Positions 7,999-17,034 of a stretch of 38,888 nt of DNA are shown here, one piece after another. The notes under the pieces were generated by a model that was not told the DNA's origin, did not search any database, and was given only the letters and a program-made list of their open reading frames with translations. Every line of letters begins with the position of its first letter. Position 1 is the stretch's first letter. The stretch is from Saprospirales bacterium. GTDB lineage: Bacteria > Bacteroidota > Bacteroidia > Chitinophagales > JADJOU01. The position numbers were made by a program, and so were the translations under genes. The stretch is from NCBI GenBank assembly GCA_947441115.1, contig CANESS010000006.1, forward strand, positions 1 to 38,888, written 5' to 3'.

Positions 7999-8913
7999 AT
8001 GGATTGGAATTTTATCTTAGTAGAATATAAAAACTACCTAAAACTGGAGAAAAACGCTTCACCTCATACTATTGATGCATATTTAAATGATATTCAGAAA
8101 TTACAAGTTTATGCTGAACTCCAGAATCCAAAGTTGGTGTTAACTCAAATTGTACGAAAAAATTTAGAAGAATTCATTGCCTATCTAATTGAAAATTTTT
8201 CCATTCAAGAATCTACGCAGGCTCGCATAATATCTGGCATTAAATCATTCTTTGGATTTCTTGTTTATCAAAACTATACTCAACAAAATGCTGCCGAACT
8301 AATTGAAGCTCCAAAGACGATTCGTAAGCTACCCGACACCTTAAGTTTTGAAGACATAGAGCGAATTCTAGAATCTATAGATGTCAGCACAGAACAAGGT
8401 ACTCGAGACCGCGCAATATTAGAAGTATTGTATAGCTGCGGATTAAGAGTCACAGAATTGTTGCAATTAAAAATATCCGAAATTCAATTAGAGATAGAAA
8501 TTATAAAAGTCATAGGAAAGGGAAATAAAGAACGGATTGTACCTATAGGCTCTGATGCAATTAAATACTTAAAGCTATATCTAGTAAACTATCGGCGTGG
8601 AAAATCAGTGTTAGATAAAGATAAAGACTTTGTATTTTTAAATCTGAGGGGTACTCCACTATCTCGTATATCAGTATTCAATATGATAAAAAAGCAAGCG
8701 AGCATAGTTGGAATAAGAAAGCAAATCTCACCACATACGTTTCGTCATTCATTTGCGACTCATCTAGTAGAAGGCGGTGCAGATTTAAGAGCTGTTCAAG
8801 AAATGTTAGGGCATGTATCCATAACTACAACAGAGATTTATACTCACTTAGACAATCATTTTTTACGTAAAACTATAGAACAATATCACCCTTTATATAA
8901 GTCAAACCATTAA
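7999..8913 (+). CDS. xerD: Site-specific tyrosine recombinase XerD-like
   Basis: Cytosolic recombinase that resolves chromosome dimers at dif with a partner Xer protein. The 304-residue length and layout are standard: an N-terminal SAM-like core-binding domain (about 1-95, ...NASPHTIDAYLNDIQ...) and a C-terminal catalytic domain. All catalytic residues are visible: Arg150 (CGLRVTELL), Lys174 (GKGNKERIVP), His246 and Arg249 (SPHTFRHSFATHL), His272 (MLGHVS) and Tyr281 (EIYTHLD). The gene is flanked by housekeeping genes with no integrase-type attachment sites or cargo, so this is the cellular Xer recombinase and not a mobile-element integrase. Only XerD-type is inferred; XerC cannot be excluded without a partner gene in view. 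Confidence 0.9.
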   Translation: MDWNFILVEYKNYLKLEKNASPHTIDAYLNDIQKLQVYAELQNPKLVLTQIVRKNLEEFIAYLIENFSIQESTQARIISGIKSFFGFLVYQNYTQQNAAELIEAPKTIRKLPDTLSFEDIERILESIDVSTEQGTRDRAILEVLYSCGLRVTELLQLKISEIQLEIEIIKVIGKGNKERIVPIGSDAIKYLKLYLVNYRRGKSVLDKDKDFVFLNLRGTPLSRISVFNMIKKQASIVGIRKQISPHTFRHSFATHLVEGGADLRAVQEMLGHVSITTTEIYTHLDNHFLRKTIEQYHPLYKSNH

Positions 8914-8914
8914 G

Positions 8915-11278
8915 ATGAAAGATTATACAAAGCAAACAGAAAACTTGCTTGAATTTGATATACTTATCGAAGAATTAAAATCTGGTTTTCTATCAGAATA
9001 CGGACGAGAATTTTTTGAAGAGACAACTATACAAAAAATATGGAATCAAACTGAAATTGAGAAACGATATACCTTTTTATCTGAGTTTAATTTTCTTAAA
9101 ACTCAATTTCCAGATTTTCCTATACAGCATGTATCTAAATTTTCCTCGCATCTCGGTAATATTGAGATCGAAAACTATTATATCCCTAGAGAAGATATAT
9201 TAAAACTCAAATTACTTGTCACCAATATCCGCGACATCAAACAGTTTTTTAAAGATACAATCTATCAAAAAGAGCTCCTCACTCTCGCCGATTTTTCCGA
9301 TACTCTTTTCTATGATACCGCACTGCTGCGTGAGATAGATAAAATAATCGATGAAGAGGGAGTAGTTAAATCTTCTGCCAGTAAAGAATTAGCAGTGTTA
9401 AGACTACGAAAGAAAACTATTTATCAAGAAATTGACAAGGCATTTTCCTATGCCCTTAGTCAAGCTAAACAATCTGGTTTACTCAACGAAATAGGTGAAT
9501 CTATTCGTCAAGGTAGAAGAGTTTTAGCTATAAATTCTGCATATAAACGCTCCATAAAAGGCATAGTTATCGATGAATCGGAAACGGGCAGTGTAATATT
9601 TATAGAGCCTGCAGCTACAATTTATCTCAACAATGAAGCCAGTGAAATAGATCGTGAAGAAGAACGCGAAATTAGGAAGGTCTTAATTGTTCTCACTCGA
9701 TTTATCGCCAAATATAAGAATTTAATTATCCAATATCAAGAATTTATGGCACAATGGGATGGACTTCAAGCTATAAATAAATTTAAGGAGAGAATAGAAG
9801 GTAGTTTACCTAGAATAGGCAGCAGTCTAGAGTTAAATAATGCATTTCACCCGCTATTGAAACTGAAAAATAAAAAAGAAGCCAAGTCAATCATTCCGTT
9901 TCATCTAAAATTTGATATCCACCACAAAATGCTTGTTATCAGTGGTCCTAACGCAGGAGGTAAGACGATAACTCTCAAAAGCATAGGACTCATAGCCCTC
10001 ATGGTGCAAAAAGCCCTTCCTATTTCAAGTGAAGCCGGGTCTGTAGTGCCTCTATATGAAGCCGTGCATGGTGATCTTGGTGACCTCCAATCAATCGACG
10101 ACGAACTGAGCACCTATTCATCTAAATTAAGACTATGGAATTATATGCTAAAAACTGCTAATGCAAATACTCTATTGCTCTTTGATGAATTAGGGGACGG
10201 CACGGATCCCTCTTTTGGCGCAGCTATGGCACAGGCTGTCCTAGAAAAATTATTAGATCAGAAATCAACCGTAATAGCGACCACACATTATGGAGACCTT
10301 AAGAAATTTTCGGAATCTAGAAAAGATACATTGAGTGCCAGTATGCTATTTGATGAAGTCAAATTAGAACCACTATTCAAACTCTCAATAGGCTTCCCTG
10401 GAAGTTCATATACCTTTCACATAGCTAGGAAAATGGGGCTAAATCATGAAGTGATTAAACGTGCGGAGACCCTCAGTGAATCTGAAAGAGTTCTTTATGA
10501 CCGTCAATTATTCAAGCTAGAGAAAAAAGAAAAAGAACTCCATTCTCAGAAAATGGAATTAGTCAGAGCCGAGCAAGATCTTAAAAAACAAGTCAAAGAC
10601 TGGAATCGTCTGCACTTAGATATGGATCTCACACGAAAAAAAATGCGTTACGAAAAGACTATACTATTGCAGGAGCAGATCGCAGAGAAAGAAAAAGAAC
10701 TGAAACTATTTAAAGAGGAACTTAAAAATAAAAAGAAACTCGAAGAACTAGTTATAGAGCAAACTAAACTGAATGAAGAAAAAGAATCGACCAATTTAGC
10801 TTCTAAAGAACTTTATAAGCAGATAAATAAGGTAAATCCAAATCAAAAATTTACCATTGGCGATCGTGTTCAATTTATCCAAACAAATGCAATTGGAGTC
10901 ATAGAAAAAATGAATAAGGATAGAGTTACGGTCATTTTTGATCATTTAAAATCGACCATATCTGCGTCCGAACTTATATGGTTACCGCCTGATGAAGATA
11001 AAAAGAAAACACCTACTAAAAAAATAATTACTTTAGATAAGAATAGCTCTCGAGAATTAGATATTCGTGGTCAGTTTGTATATGAAGCCATTGCAGACCT
11101 CGACGATTTTATCAATAGAGCTCTTTTGAATAATTATCATGAGATAAAAATAATTCATGGTAAAGGTAAATTGCGAACTGAAATCATAAAGCATCTGCAA
11201 ACTTTCAAAAGTATTTCCAAATACAATTCAGCACTACCAGAGCATGGCGGAGAAGGAGTGACTTACGTTCATTTCTGA
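8915..11278 (+). CDS. mutS2: Endonuclease MutS2
   Basis: MutS-family ATPase of 787 residues that acts in recombination suppression and, in some bacteria, in rescue of collided ribosomes. Visible parts, in order: a clamp/lever region (about 1-320), an ATPase domain with Walker A SGPNAGGKT (343-351) and Walker B LLLFDELGDGTDP (about 420-432), a THYGDLK motif near 457, a long charged coiled coil (about 525-630), a KOW/SH3-like strand region (FTIGDRVQFIQ near 646) and a C-terminal Smr nuclease domain with LDIRGQ (715-720) and IIHGKGKLR (746-754). It lacks the N-terminal mismatch-recognition domain of MutS, as expected. The start is one base after the xerD stop, so it is in the same transcript. 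Confidence 0.95.
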   Translation: MKDYTKQTENLLEFDILIEELKSGFLSEYGREFFEETTIQKIWNQTEIEKRYTFLSEFNFLKTQFPDFPIQHVSKFSSHLGNIEIENYYIPREDILKLKLLVTNIRDIKQFFKDTIYQKELLTLADFSDTLFYDTALLREIDKIIDEEGVVKSSASKELAVLRLRKKTIYQEIDKAFSYALSQAKQSGLLNEIGESIRQGRRVLAINSAYKRSIKGIVIDESETGSVIFIEPAATIYLNNEASEIDREEEREIRKVLIVLTRFIAKYKNLIIQYQEFMAQWDGLQAINKFKERIEGSLPRIGSSLELNNAFHPLLKLKNKKEAKSIIPFHLKFDIHHKMLVISGPNAGGKTITLKSIGLIALMVQKALPISSEAGSVVPLYEAVHGDLGDLQSIDDELSTYSSKLRLWNYMLKTANANTLLLFDELGDGTDPSFGAAMAQAVLEKLLDQKSTVIATTHYGDLKKFSESRKDTLSASMLFDEVKLEPLFKLSIGFPGSSYTFHIARKMGLNHEVIKRAETLSESERVLYDRQLFKLEKKEKELHSQKMELVRAEQDLKKQVKDWNRLHLDMDLTRKKMRYEKTILLQEQIAEKEKELKLFKEELKNKKKLEELVIEQTKLNEEKESTNLASKELYKQINKVNPNQKFTIGDRVQFIQTNAIGVIEKMNKDRVTVIFDHLKSTISASELIWLPPDEDKKKTPTKKIITLDKNSSRELDIRGQFVYEAIADLDDFINRALLNNYHEIKIIHGKGKLRTEIIKHLQTFKSISKYNSALPEHGGEGVTYVHF

Positions 11279-11347
11279 TATAATTTAACTATAAAATGTA
11301 TTAATCACATAAAATTCAGTATATTAGCACTTCATAAATATGGTGTT

Positions 11348-13579
11348 ATGAGACTAATTTTAGTAATAATTTGTTTTCTATTAAATACAGTTCTGTTTTG
11401 TCAAGGAGCTGCTAACTATACGGTGCTCTTATCTGCTGAGGTTCAAAATTCACCCCCGCAGATCAAACTCAATTGGAGATTCCAATCTGGGGTTACGAAC
11501 TATCAAGTTTTTCGTAAACTAAAGTCTACTTCTAACTGGGGCACTCCTATTGCTAGTCTTAACGCAAATGATACTGCTTACACTGATATGAATGTAACGG
11601 TTGGTGTTTCTTACGAATATCGCATTGATAAAAATGCAGGGGCTTATTTTGCCTATGGATTTATCAACTCAGGTATAGAAATTCCATCAACTAATACTCA
11701 AAAAAGAGTCATATTATTAGTAGATAGTCTGATGAGAGATAGCCTCAAAGCAGAATTAACTCAATGGACAATCAATGCAGAAGCAGAGGGTTGGGATGTT
11801 TCTAGAATTGATGTGTCCCGAACTTTAAAATCTGATGCCGTAAAAGATAAAGTTGTTCTCGAATACCAAAAAGACCCAGAAAATACTAAGGCTTTATTTA
11901 TTCTAGGGCATGTGGCTGTGCCATATTCAGGATTCTTCAAACCTACACCACCCGATGCTCATACAGAGCATATAGTCGCCTGGCCAGCAGACCCGTACTA
12001 TGCCGATATGGATGGTATGTGGACAGATGATCAAGTAGATGATACCACAGGTGCACAGAAAAGAAACTGGAATAGGCTCAACGATGGCGTATGGGATCAA
12101 ACTATTTTAGGCAATGATAATTCTGCCGATATAGCCGTAGGTAGAGTAGATTTTTTCGATATGCCAGCATTTGCTAAATCAGAGGCAACCTTACTAAAAG
12201 ATTATCTCAAAAAATTGTATGAATATAAAATAGGAACCTATAAACCGCAGCGTCGTGCATTAATAGATGATAATTTTGGAGCCTTTAGCGGAGAAGCATT
12301 TTCTGCGAGCGGTTGGGCTAATTTTTCTACCTTAGTGGGAAGAAATTCCATTTTAAACTGTGATGTAGTTAATAATGCAGACTACCTAGGCACTATGGAT
12401 ACTGCATCTTATCTCTGGAGCTATGGATGCGGCGCTGGAAGTTATACTAGCTGTGCAGGTGTAGGTACTACTGCAAATTTTGCGACACGACAACCACAAA
12501 CTGTATTCACTATGCTATTCGGTTCTTATTTTGGTGATTGGGATAATAGAAATAATGTCTTACGAGCAGCCTTGGCGCATGGTAAAGTCTTGACCAATGT
12601 GTGGAGTGGCAGACCAAGGTGGTTTTTTCATCACATGGCTCTAGGTGGAACTATCGGAGAATCGACCCTCATTTCTCAAAATAATAGAAATCCTGGAGCG
12701 CTCTACAATGGTATGAATTTTATGAATGGAGTTCACACGGCACTGCTAGGCGATCCTACATTGAAACTGCACTATGTAAAACCACCGAAGAATCTATCCG
12801 TAACCCTTCAGGATAGTTTGCATGCAAATCTTTCATGGACAGCGAGTGAAGAAGCCGTGCTGGGTTATAATATCTATAAAAATGTAAAGGTAGGAGAGTC
12901 CTTCGTTTGGGTCAAACTGAACACAGCCATCGTGAATCCTACCACCTACATGGATTCCTGTATCAGCTCTCCTGGTAATTTTGCTTATCAAGTGCGAGCG
13001 GTCGTTATAGAATCTACTCCGAGTGGTACCTATTATAATGAAAGCCTGGCTGCCACAAATACCTTCTACAATGCTACCAATTTAAAGTCCATTGCTAATT
13101 TTACTATCACCAACAATGATCCTAGTTTTACATTTACCAATACTAGTCTTCGCAGTAAATCGTATCAATGGACATTTAGCGATACTTCTCTAAATTTAAA
13201 TACAATAAATAGCTCTCGAACGTATAAAAAAAATGGCGACGTTTGGGTCTTATTGACAAGTAGTCATCAATGCAGCTCCGATACGCAAAAGGTGACGATT
13301 AAAGTTGCGAAAGCTCCACCAAGTTTTGGAAATATATCAATAAACAACAAAAGTATAGTTTCGATCTATCCCAATCCAACTAAAGAAAGTCTGACAATTG
13401 CCTCCAAAGAAGGCGGCCAGCTTAGACTTTTTAATCTAGAAGGCAAACTAATCTATCAACAATATATCCAGTCTGGAAATGAATTTGTATCGTTAGTAAG
13501 CATTTCTTTTGGTATATACCATCTAGAGTTTACTGACAAATTGGGCAGAACTCAAGGGATGAAGTTAGTTAAGGAATAA
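11348..13579 (+). CDS. T9SS-exported protein with C25 (gingipain)-like region and FN3 domains
   Basis: A 743-residue secreted protein. Signal peptide at residues 1-19 (...FLLNTVLFCQG), fibronectin III-like domain at about 23-97, then a large region (about 120-476) with the general pattern of peptidase family C25: ILGHVAVPYSGF near 185, ADIAVGRVDF near 260, SYGCGAGSYTSC near 358 and a GDPTLKLH end at 468-475. A second FN3 domain (about 480-575) and a PKD-like module (about 580-655) follow. The protein ends in a T9SS type A sorting domain starting at VSIYPNPTKESLTI (about 671-743). At the positions where C25 enzymes carry the catalytic His (GHG) and Cys, this protein has GCG (residues 360-362) and FGSYFGDWD (391-399), so normal cysteine-protease activity is doubtful. 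Expected location: cell surface or medium. Confidence 0.75.
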   Translation: MRLILVIICFLLNTVLFCQGAANYTVLLSAEVQNSPPQIKLNWRFQSGVTNYQVFRKLKSTSNWGTPIASLNANDTAYTDMNVTVGVSYEYRIDKNAGAYFAYGFINSGIEIPSTNTQKRVILLVDSLMRDSLKAELTQWTINAEAEGWDVSRIDVSRTLKSDAVKDKVVLEYQKDPENTKALFILGHVAVPYSGFFKPTPPDAHTEHIVAWPADPYYADMDGMWTDDQVDDTTGAQKRNWNRLNDGVWDQTILGNDNSADIAVGRVDFFDMPAFAKSEATLLKDYLKKLYEYKIGTYKPQRRALIDDNFGAFSGEAFSASGWANFSTLVGRNSILNCDVVNNADYLGTMDTASYLWSYGCGAGSYTSCAGVGTTANFATRQPQTVFTMLFGSYFGDWDNRNNVLRAALAHGKVLTNVWSGRPRWFFHHMALGGTIGESTLISQNNRNPGALYNGMNFMNGVHTALLGDPTLKLHYVKPPKNLSVTLQDSLHANLSWTASEEAVLGYNIYKNVKVGESFVWVKLNTAIVNPTTYMDSCISSPGNFAYQVRAVVIESTPSGTYYNESLAATNTFYNATNLKSIANFTITNNDPSFTFTNTSLRSKSYQWTFSDTSLNLNTINSSRTYKKNGDVWVLLTSSHQCSSDTQKVTIKVAKAPPSFGNISINNKSIVSIYPNPTKESLTIASKEGGQLRLFNLEGKLIYQQYIQSGNEFVSLVSISFGIYHLEFTDKLGRTQGMKLVKE

Positions 13580-13598
13580 TGCTATGCAAAGAATAGTT

Positions 13599-13620
13599 TT
13601 GGTCATTTTTATTTGACCAA
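13599..13620. terminator. Hairpin downstream of the C25-like gene (TTGGTCA...TGACCAA)
   Basis: A 7-bp perfect inverted repeat with an 8-base A/T loop, 20 bases after the stop at 13579. There is no T-tract, so its role as a terminator is uncertain. The central GGTCATTTTTATTTGACC closely matches the complement of the hairpin at 7398-7414 (one extra T in the loop). Confidence 0.4.
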
Positions 13621-13708
13621 TTACAAATTCTTTACGGCACTATTTTTCTATTATTTTAAGTCTAAAAAGAATATAAACTATATTTACGTTTTAATAGTTA
13701 ATGATTCT

Positions 13709-15409
13709 ATGCGCAAAATTTTTAGGAAAAAATCGATCAAAGGAATTATTGAGAGCCACAACTTGATGGAAGATGGAGATAAGCTCCATCGGAATTTATC
13801 TGTAGTCGATTTGACATCTTTTGGTATAGCCGCAGTTATAGGAGCAGGTATTTTTTCTACCGTGGGCAAGGCTTGTTTTTCTGGTGGTCCGGGAGTTATC
13901 TATCTTTTTATTTTAGCAGCGGTAGCATCTGGATTTACAGCTATGTGCTATGCAGAGTTTGCATCGCGCATACCTGCAGCAGGTAGCGCTTACACATATG
14001 CTTACACTACGTTTGGAGAGGTCTTTGCATGGATTATCGGCTGGGCGCTGGTTATGGAGTATAGTATAGGTAATATAGCTGTGGCTATATCTTGGTCAGA
14101 ATATTTTCAAACCCTGCTACAAAATATTGGATTAAGTCTTCCTGACTGGCTAGGGGTAGATTACGCCACAGCTAAAAAGGCTTTTATGACAGGATTGTCC
14201 AATGAATATGCCTCAGCTTATGCACTTGCCCCAGAAATTTTAGGTTTAAAGATTATAGTAAATCTTCCTGCATTTCTTATTAACATATTAATTACAATAG
14301 TTGTTTACGTCGGTATAAAAGAGTCGAAAAATTTCAGCAACTTTATGGTTCTATTGAAAGTGCTAGTAATCATCATGGTTATAGGAGTTGGGTTTTTCTA
14401 TATAGACGGAGCCAATTGGAATCCTTTTATGCCTAATGGGTTTAAAGGCGTCATGGCAGGAGTTTCATCCGTTTTCTTCGCATACATAGGATTTGATGCT
14501 ATCAGTACTACGGCAGAAGAATGTAAAAATCCAAGATCCGATTTACCCAAAGGAATGTTTTATGCATTATTGATTTGTACTATACTATACATTCTACTTG
14601 CTTTAGTTCTGACTGGGATGGTTCCATATAATTTACTCGATGTGAAAGATCCTCTGGCCTTTGTGTTTTATCAAAAAGGAATGCATTGGATAGGCGGAGT
14701 CATCAGTGTGAGTGCTATTGTGGCTATGACTAGTGTGCTCCTCGTATTTCAAATGGGTCAGCCACGTATATGGATGTCTATGAGTAGAGATGGGCTGATG
14801 CCGAAAAAGTTTTCAAAAATTCATCCTAAGTATAAAACCCCTAGTTATGCTACAATTGTTACCGGTTTAGTAGTCGGTATTCCTATATTATTTGTTGACT
14901 ATGATTTAGTAATTGATTTCACTAGTATCTCTACTTTATTTGCCTTTGTGCTAGTGTGTGGTGGGGTATTGCTGCTGCCAGAAGAGGTTAAAGATAAAAC
15001 CAAATTTAGTCTACCTAAAATTAGTTCGAGATATATTCTTCCTGCATTTGTTATCGGCATAGCTCTATGGGGCTTATGGACGAATGATGGTGATAAATAC
15101 TTCTCTGAATTATTTCAGTTTGTACCCTTGGATAAGTCGTTTTCACTATTTGGATTTCATTTTTTTAATTATGCCGATACTAATGTGACAAACATTTCAT
15201 TGATTATTTTTTATATCATTTTATTGATTTTTACAGGATTAACTATAAAGAAAAATTTTACACTAATTCCTGTTTTAGGCCTACTCAGTTGCGCTTACCT
15301 ACTCACTAGTATGAATCTAATTAATTGGATTTATTTCATTATCTGGATGATAATAGGACTTGTGGTTTATTTCTTGTATAGTCATAAGAATAGTAAACTG
15401 CATATTTAA
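13709..15409 (+). CDS. APC-family amino acid permease
   Basis: Inner-membrane transporter of 566 residues with about 12-14 helices, probably an amino acid:proton symporter of the cationic amino acid transporter (CAT) type. The first helix carries the conserved unwound motif GIAAVIGAGIFSTVG, followed by AGSAYTYAYTTFGEVFAWIIGWALVMEY in helices 2-3 and FFAYIGFDAISTTAEECKNP in helix 6-7, all typical of YfnA/CAT proteins. I choose the ATG at 13709, which gives the usual N-terminus (MRKIFRKKS...). The longer frame starts at a TTG at 13613 inside the hairpin downstream of the previous gene and adds an implausible 32-residue leader. A near-match promoter element (TATATTTA, 13679-13686) lies 22 bases upstream. 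The substrate cannot be told from sequence. Confidence 0.9.
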   Translation: MRKIFRKKSIKGIIESHNLMEDGDKLHRNLSVVDLTSFGIAAVIGAGIFSTVGKACFSGGPGVIYLFILAAVASGFTAMCYAEFASRIPAAGSAYTYAYTTFGEVFAWIIGWALVMEYSIGNIAVAISWSEYFQTLLQNIGLSLPDWLGVDYATAKKAFMTGLSNEYASAYALAPEILGLKIIVNLPAFLINILITIVVYVGIKESKNFSNFMVLLKVLVIIMVIGVGFFYIDGANWNPFMPNGFKGVMAGVSSVFFAYIGFDAISTTAEECKNPRSDLPKGMFYALLICTILYILLALVLTGMVPYNLLDVKDPLAFVFYQKGMHWIGGVISVSAIVAMTSVLLVFQMGQPRIWMSMSRDGLMPKKFSKIHPKYKTPSYATIVTGLVVGIPILFVDYDLVIDFTSISTLFAFVLVCGGVLLLPEEVKDKTKFSLPKISSRYILPAFVIGIALWGLWTNDGDKYFSELFQFVPLDKSFSLFGFHFFNYADTNVTNISLIIFYIILLIFTGLTIKKNFTLIPVLGLLSCAYLLTSMNLINWIYFIIWMIIGLVVYFLYSHKNSKLHI

Positions 15410-15429
15410 GCTGTTTAAAAAACATTCTT

Positions 15430-17034
15430 GTGAAGTATATTGTTCTAGTTTTATTTACCATATTACTATTTATAAATAATGATAGTCTAGTACTATGGGA
15501 GCAGGATGAGGCGGCCTATGCAGGATTTGCTTACAATATGGTGGAGAGTGGTCAATATCTGATTCCTGATTTTGAATGGAGCTGGCCACACAGAAAACCT
15601 CCATTACATTTTTGGCTAATAGCAGGATCATACAAAGTTTTCGGATATAATGAATTCGCCACCCGATTACCATCTGCAATTGCTATTCTCATTTGTGTCT
15701 TACTCATTTATTTTTCTACGTTACGTTTGTATTCAAAAAATATAGCTCTTTGGTCTAGTGCCGTATTTATGGGTAGTCTACTCATGCCGCTTTATGGCAA
15801 AATCAGTTTGACTGATGCTAGTTTACTCCTCTGTTTTATCGGTAGTTATTTTAGTATACAATCCTATCTTAATGACGAGCATCCAAAGTGGTTAATGAGT
15901 CTTTTACTCTTTGTCTCAGCTGGAGCCCTCGTGAAAGGTCCACCTATATTTATTCCAGTATGTGGTGCTTTAATCATGTCATTTATTTTCGGTCAGCGAA
16001 AAAAGCTATTTTTAAAACTCTTCCTCATAAGTATTATTGGAATAATACCTTTTTCTGCATGGGCTTATGGCACTTGGACGGTAGATGGGGGTAAATTCAT
16101 CCACTGGTGGATAGATTGGTATATATTGAAAAGAACTTCGGGGACTATCTATGGACAGTCAGGCGTTATAGGATATTATCTATTTGTATTTATCTTGTGT
16201 TTCTTGCCTTGGTTTCTTTTTATTCCGCTTTCGCTTAAAAAATTAATTCAAGACATTCTTCAAAAACACAAATCTGATCAAAGCCTATTTCAATTGGGTT
16301 GGATACTGTTTGGATGGATTTTTTATGAAATCGTTCGGAGTAAATTGCCATCTTATGCTTTTGCTGTCATTCCTATATGGTGTATTTACATAGCCCAGAC
16401 TGTATTAGCATTTAAAGAAGAGAAAATCACAATTTCTAAACTTTCTAGAGATTCTTGGGCCAGTTTATGGCTAATACTAGCATTTGGCATTTTGATATTT
16501 AGAGACAGGATCCCATTTGACAATATGCAGTTTACAACTTTCGTCTTGGCTTGTTTTTTCTTTCTTTTTGGCATCCTCTATTGGCTTTCATCTAGGCTCA
16601 AGGTTTTAAAAAATCGCCTTCCAGAATTAGCACTGTCCTTTGCTCTTGGTCTTAATTTCATAGCTTGGGGTATAGTAATCCCGGCATTCGAACCTACACG
16701 GCAATTTCCAAAGCTCATAGCAGAAGGATTAGTTAAGCTTAATAGCACATCTAAACATATATTCTTTTCTAGTGACTATTCTATGTCTAGCTTACCTGTC
16801 TATCTAGCTTGGTCTGGTTTCAAATTCCAGACAGCCGATAGAGAAAACTATGATCAATGTACTCAAGATTCAATGCAATATTCTTCCCATGAACTATTTA
16901 TGATTCAACGTAGAAATTTTCACTCCTTATCTGTGTTAAATGATTCTTTTAAATTAAGTCCAATTTACGGATGGATAAGTGATAGAGGTATTGTAGATAC
17001 TTTTTTTATTGCGGAACGAGTGCAAAAGAATTAA
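15430..17034 (+). CDS. GT39/GT83-type glycosyltransferase (dolichyl-phosphate-mannose mannosyltransferase / ArnT superfamily)
   Basis: An integral membrane glycosyltransferase of 534 residues that should use a polyprenyl-phosphate sugar as donor and act on the periplasmic face. The first periplasmic loop has the superfamily acidic motif (LWEQDEAAYAG, with Asp26 and Glu27) and the HRKPPLHFW segment (54-62) that aligns with the conserved RxPPL of ArnT/PMT. About 11-12 hydrophobic segments follow, and there is a soluble C-terminal part of about 110 residues. It begins with GTG, 20 bases after the permease stop. Its TAA overlaps the stop codon of the convergent gene in the palindrome TTAA (17031-17034). 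Acceptor (lipid A, protein or other glycan) unknown. Confidence 0.8.
   Translation: MKYIVLVLFTILLFINNDSLVLWEQDEAAYAGFAYNMVESGQYLIPDFEWSWPHRKPPLHFWLIAGSYKVFGYNEFATRLPSAIAILICVLLIYFSTLRLYSKNIALWSSAVFMGSLLMPLYGKISLTDASLLLCFIGSYFSIQSYLNDEHPKWLMSLLLFVSAGALVKGPPIFIPVCGALIMSFIFGQRKKLFLKLFLISIIGIIPFSAWAYGTWTVDGGKFIHWWIDWYILKRTSGTIYGQSGVIGYYLFVFILCFLPWFLFIPLSLKKLIQDILQKHKSDQSLFQLGWILFGWIFYEIVRSKLPSYAFAVIPIWCIYIAQTVLAFKEEKITISKLSRDSWASLWLILAFGILIFRDRIPFDNMQFTTFVLACFFFLFGILYWLSSRLKVLKNRLPELALSFALGLNFIAWGIVIPAFEPTRQFPKLIAEGLVKLNSTSKHIFFSSDYSMSSLPVYLAWSGFKFQTADRENYDQCTQDSMQYSSHELFMIQRRNFHSLSVLNDSFKLSPIYGWISDRGIVDTFFIAERVQKN

Noticed and set aside
7999-8913. A mobile-element integrase
   Set aside because: The tyrosine recombinase has XerD length and motifs, lies with mutS2 in a housekeeping unit, and no attachment-site repeats or cargo genes were seen.
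9901-10113. Antisense frame inside mutS2 and similar shadow frames in ychF, the lytic transglycosylase and the BNR-repeat gene
   Set aside because: They lie wholly within well-supported genes, lack start context and show no recognisable protein features.
13613-13708. The 32-residue N-terminal extension of the APC permease from a TTG
   Set aside because: It begins inside a hairpin after the previous gene, and a normal permease N-terminus starts at the ATG at 13709.
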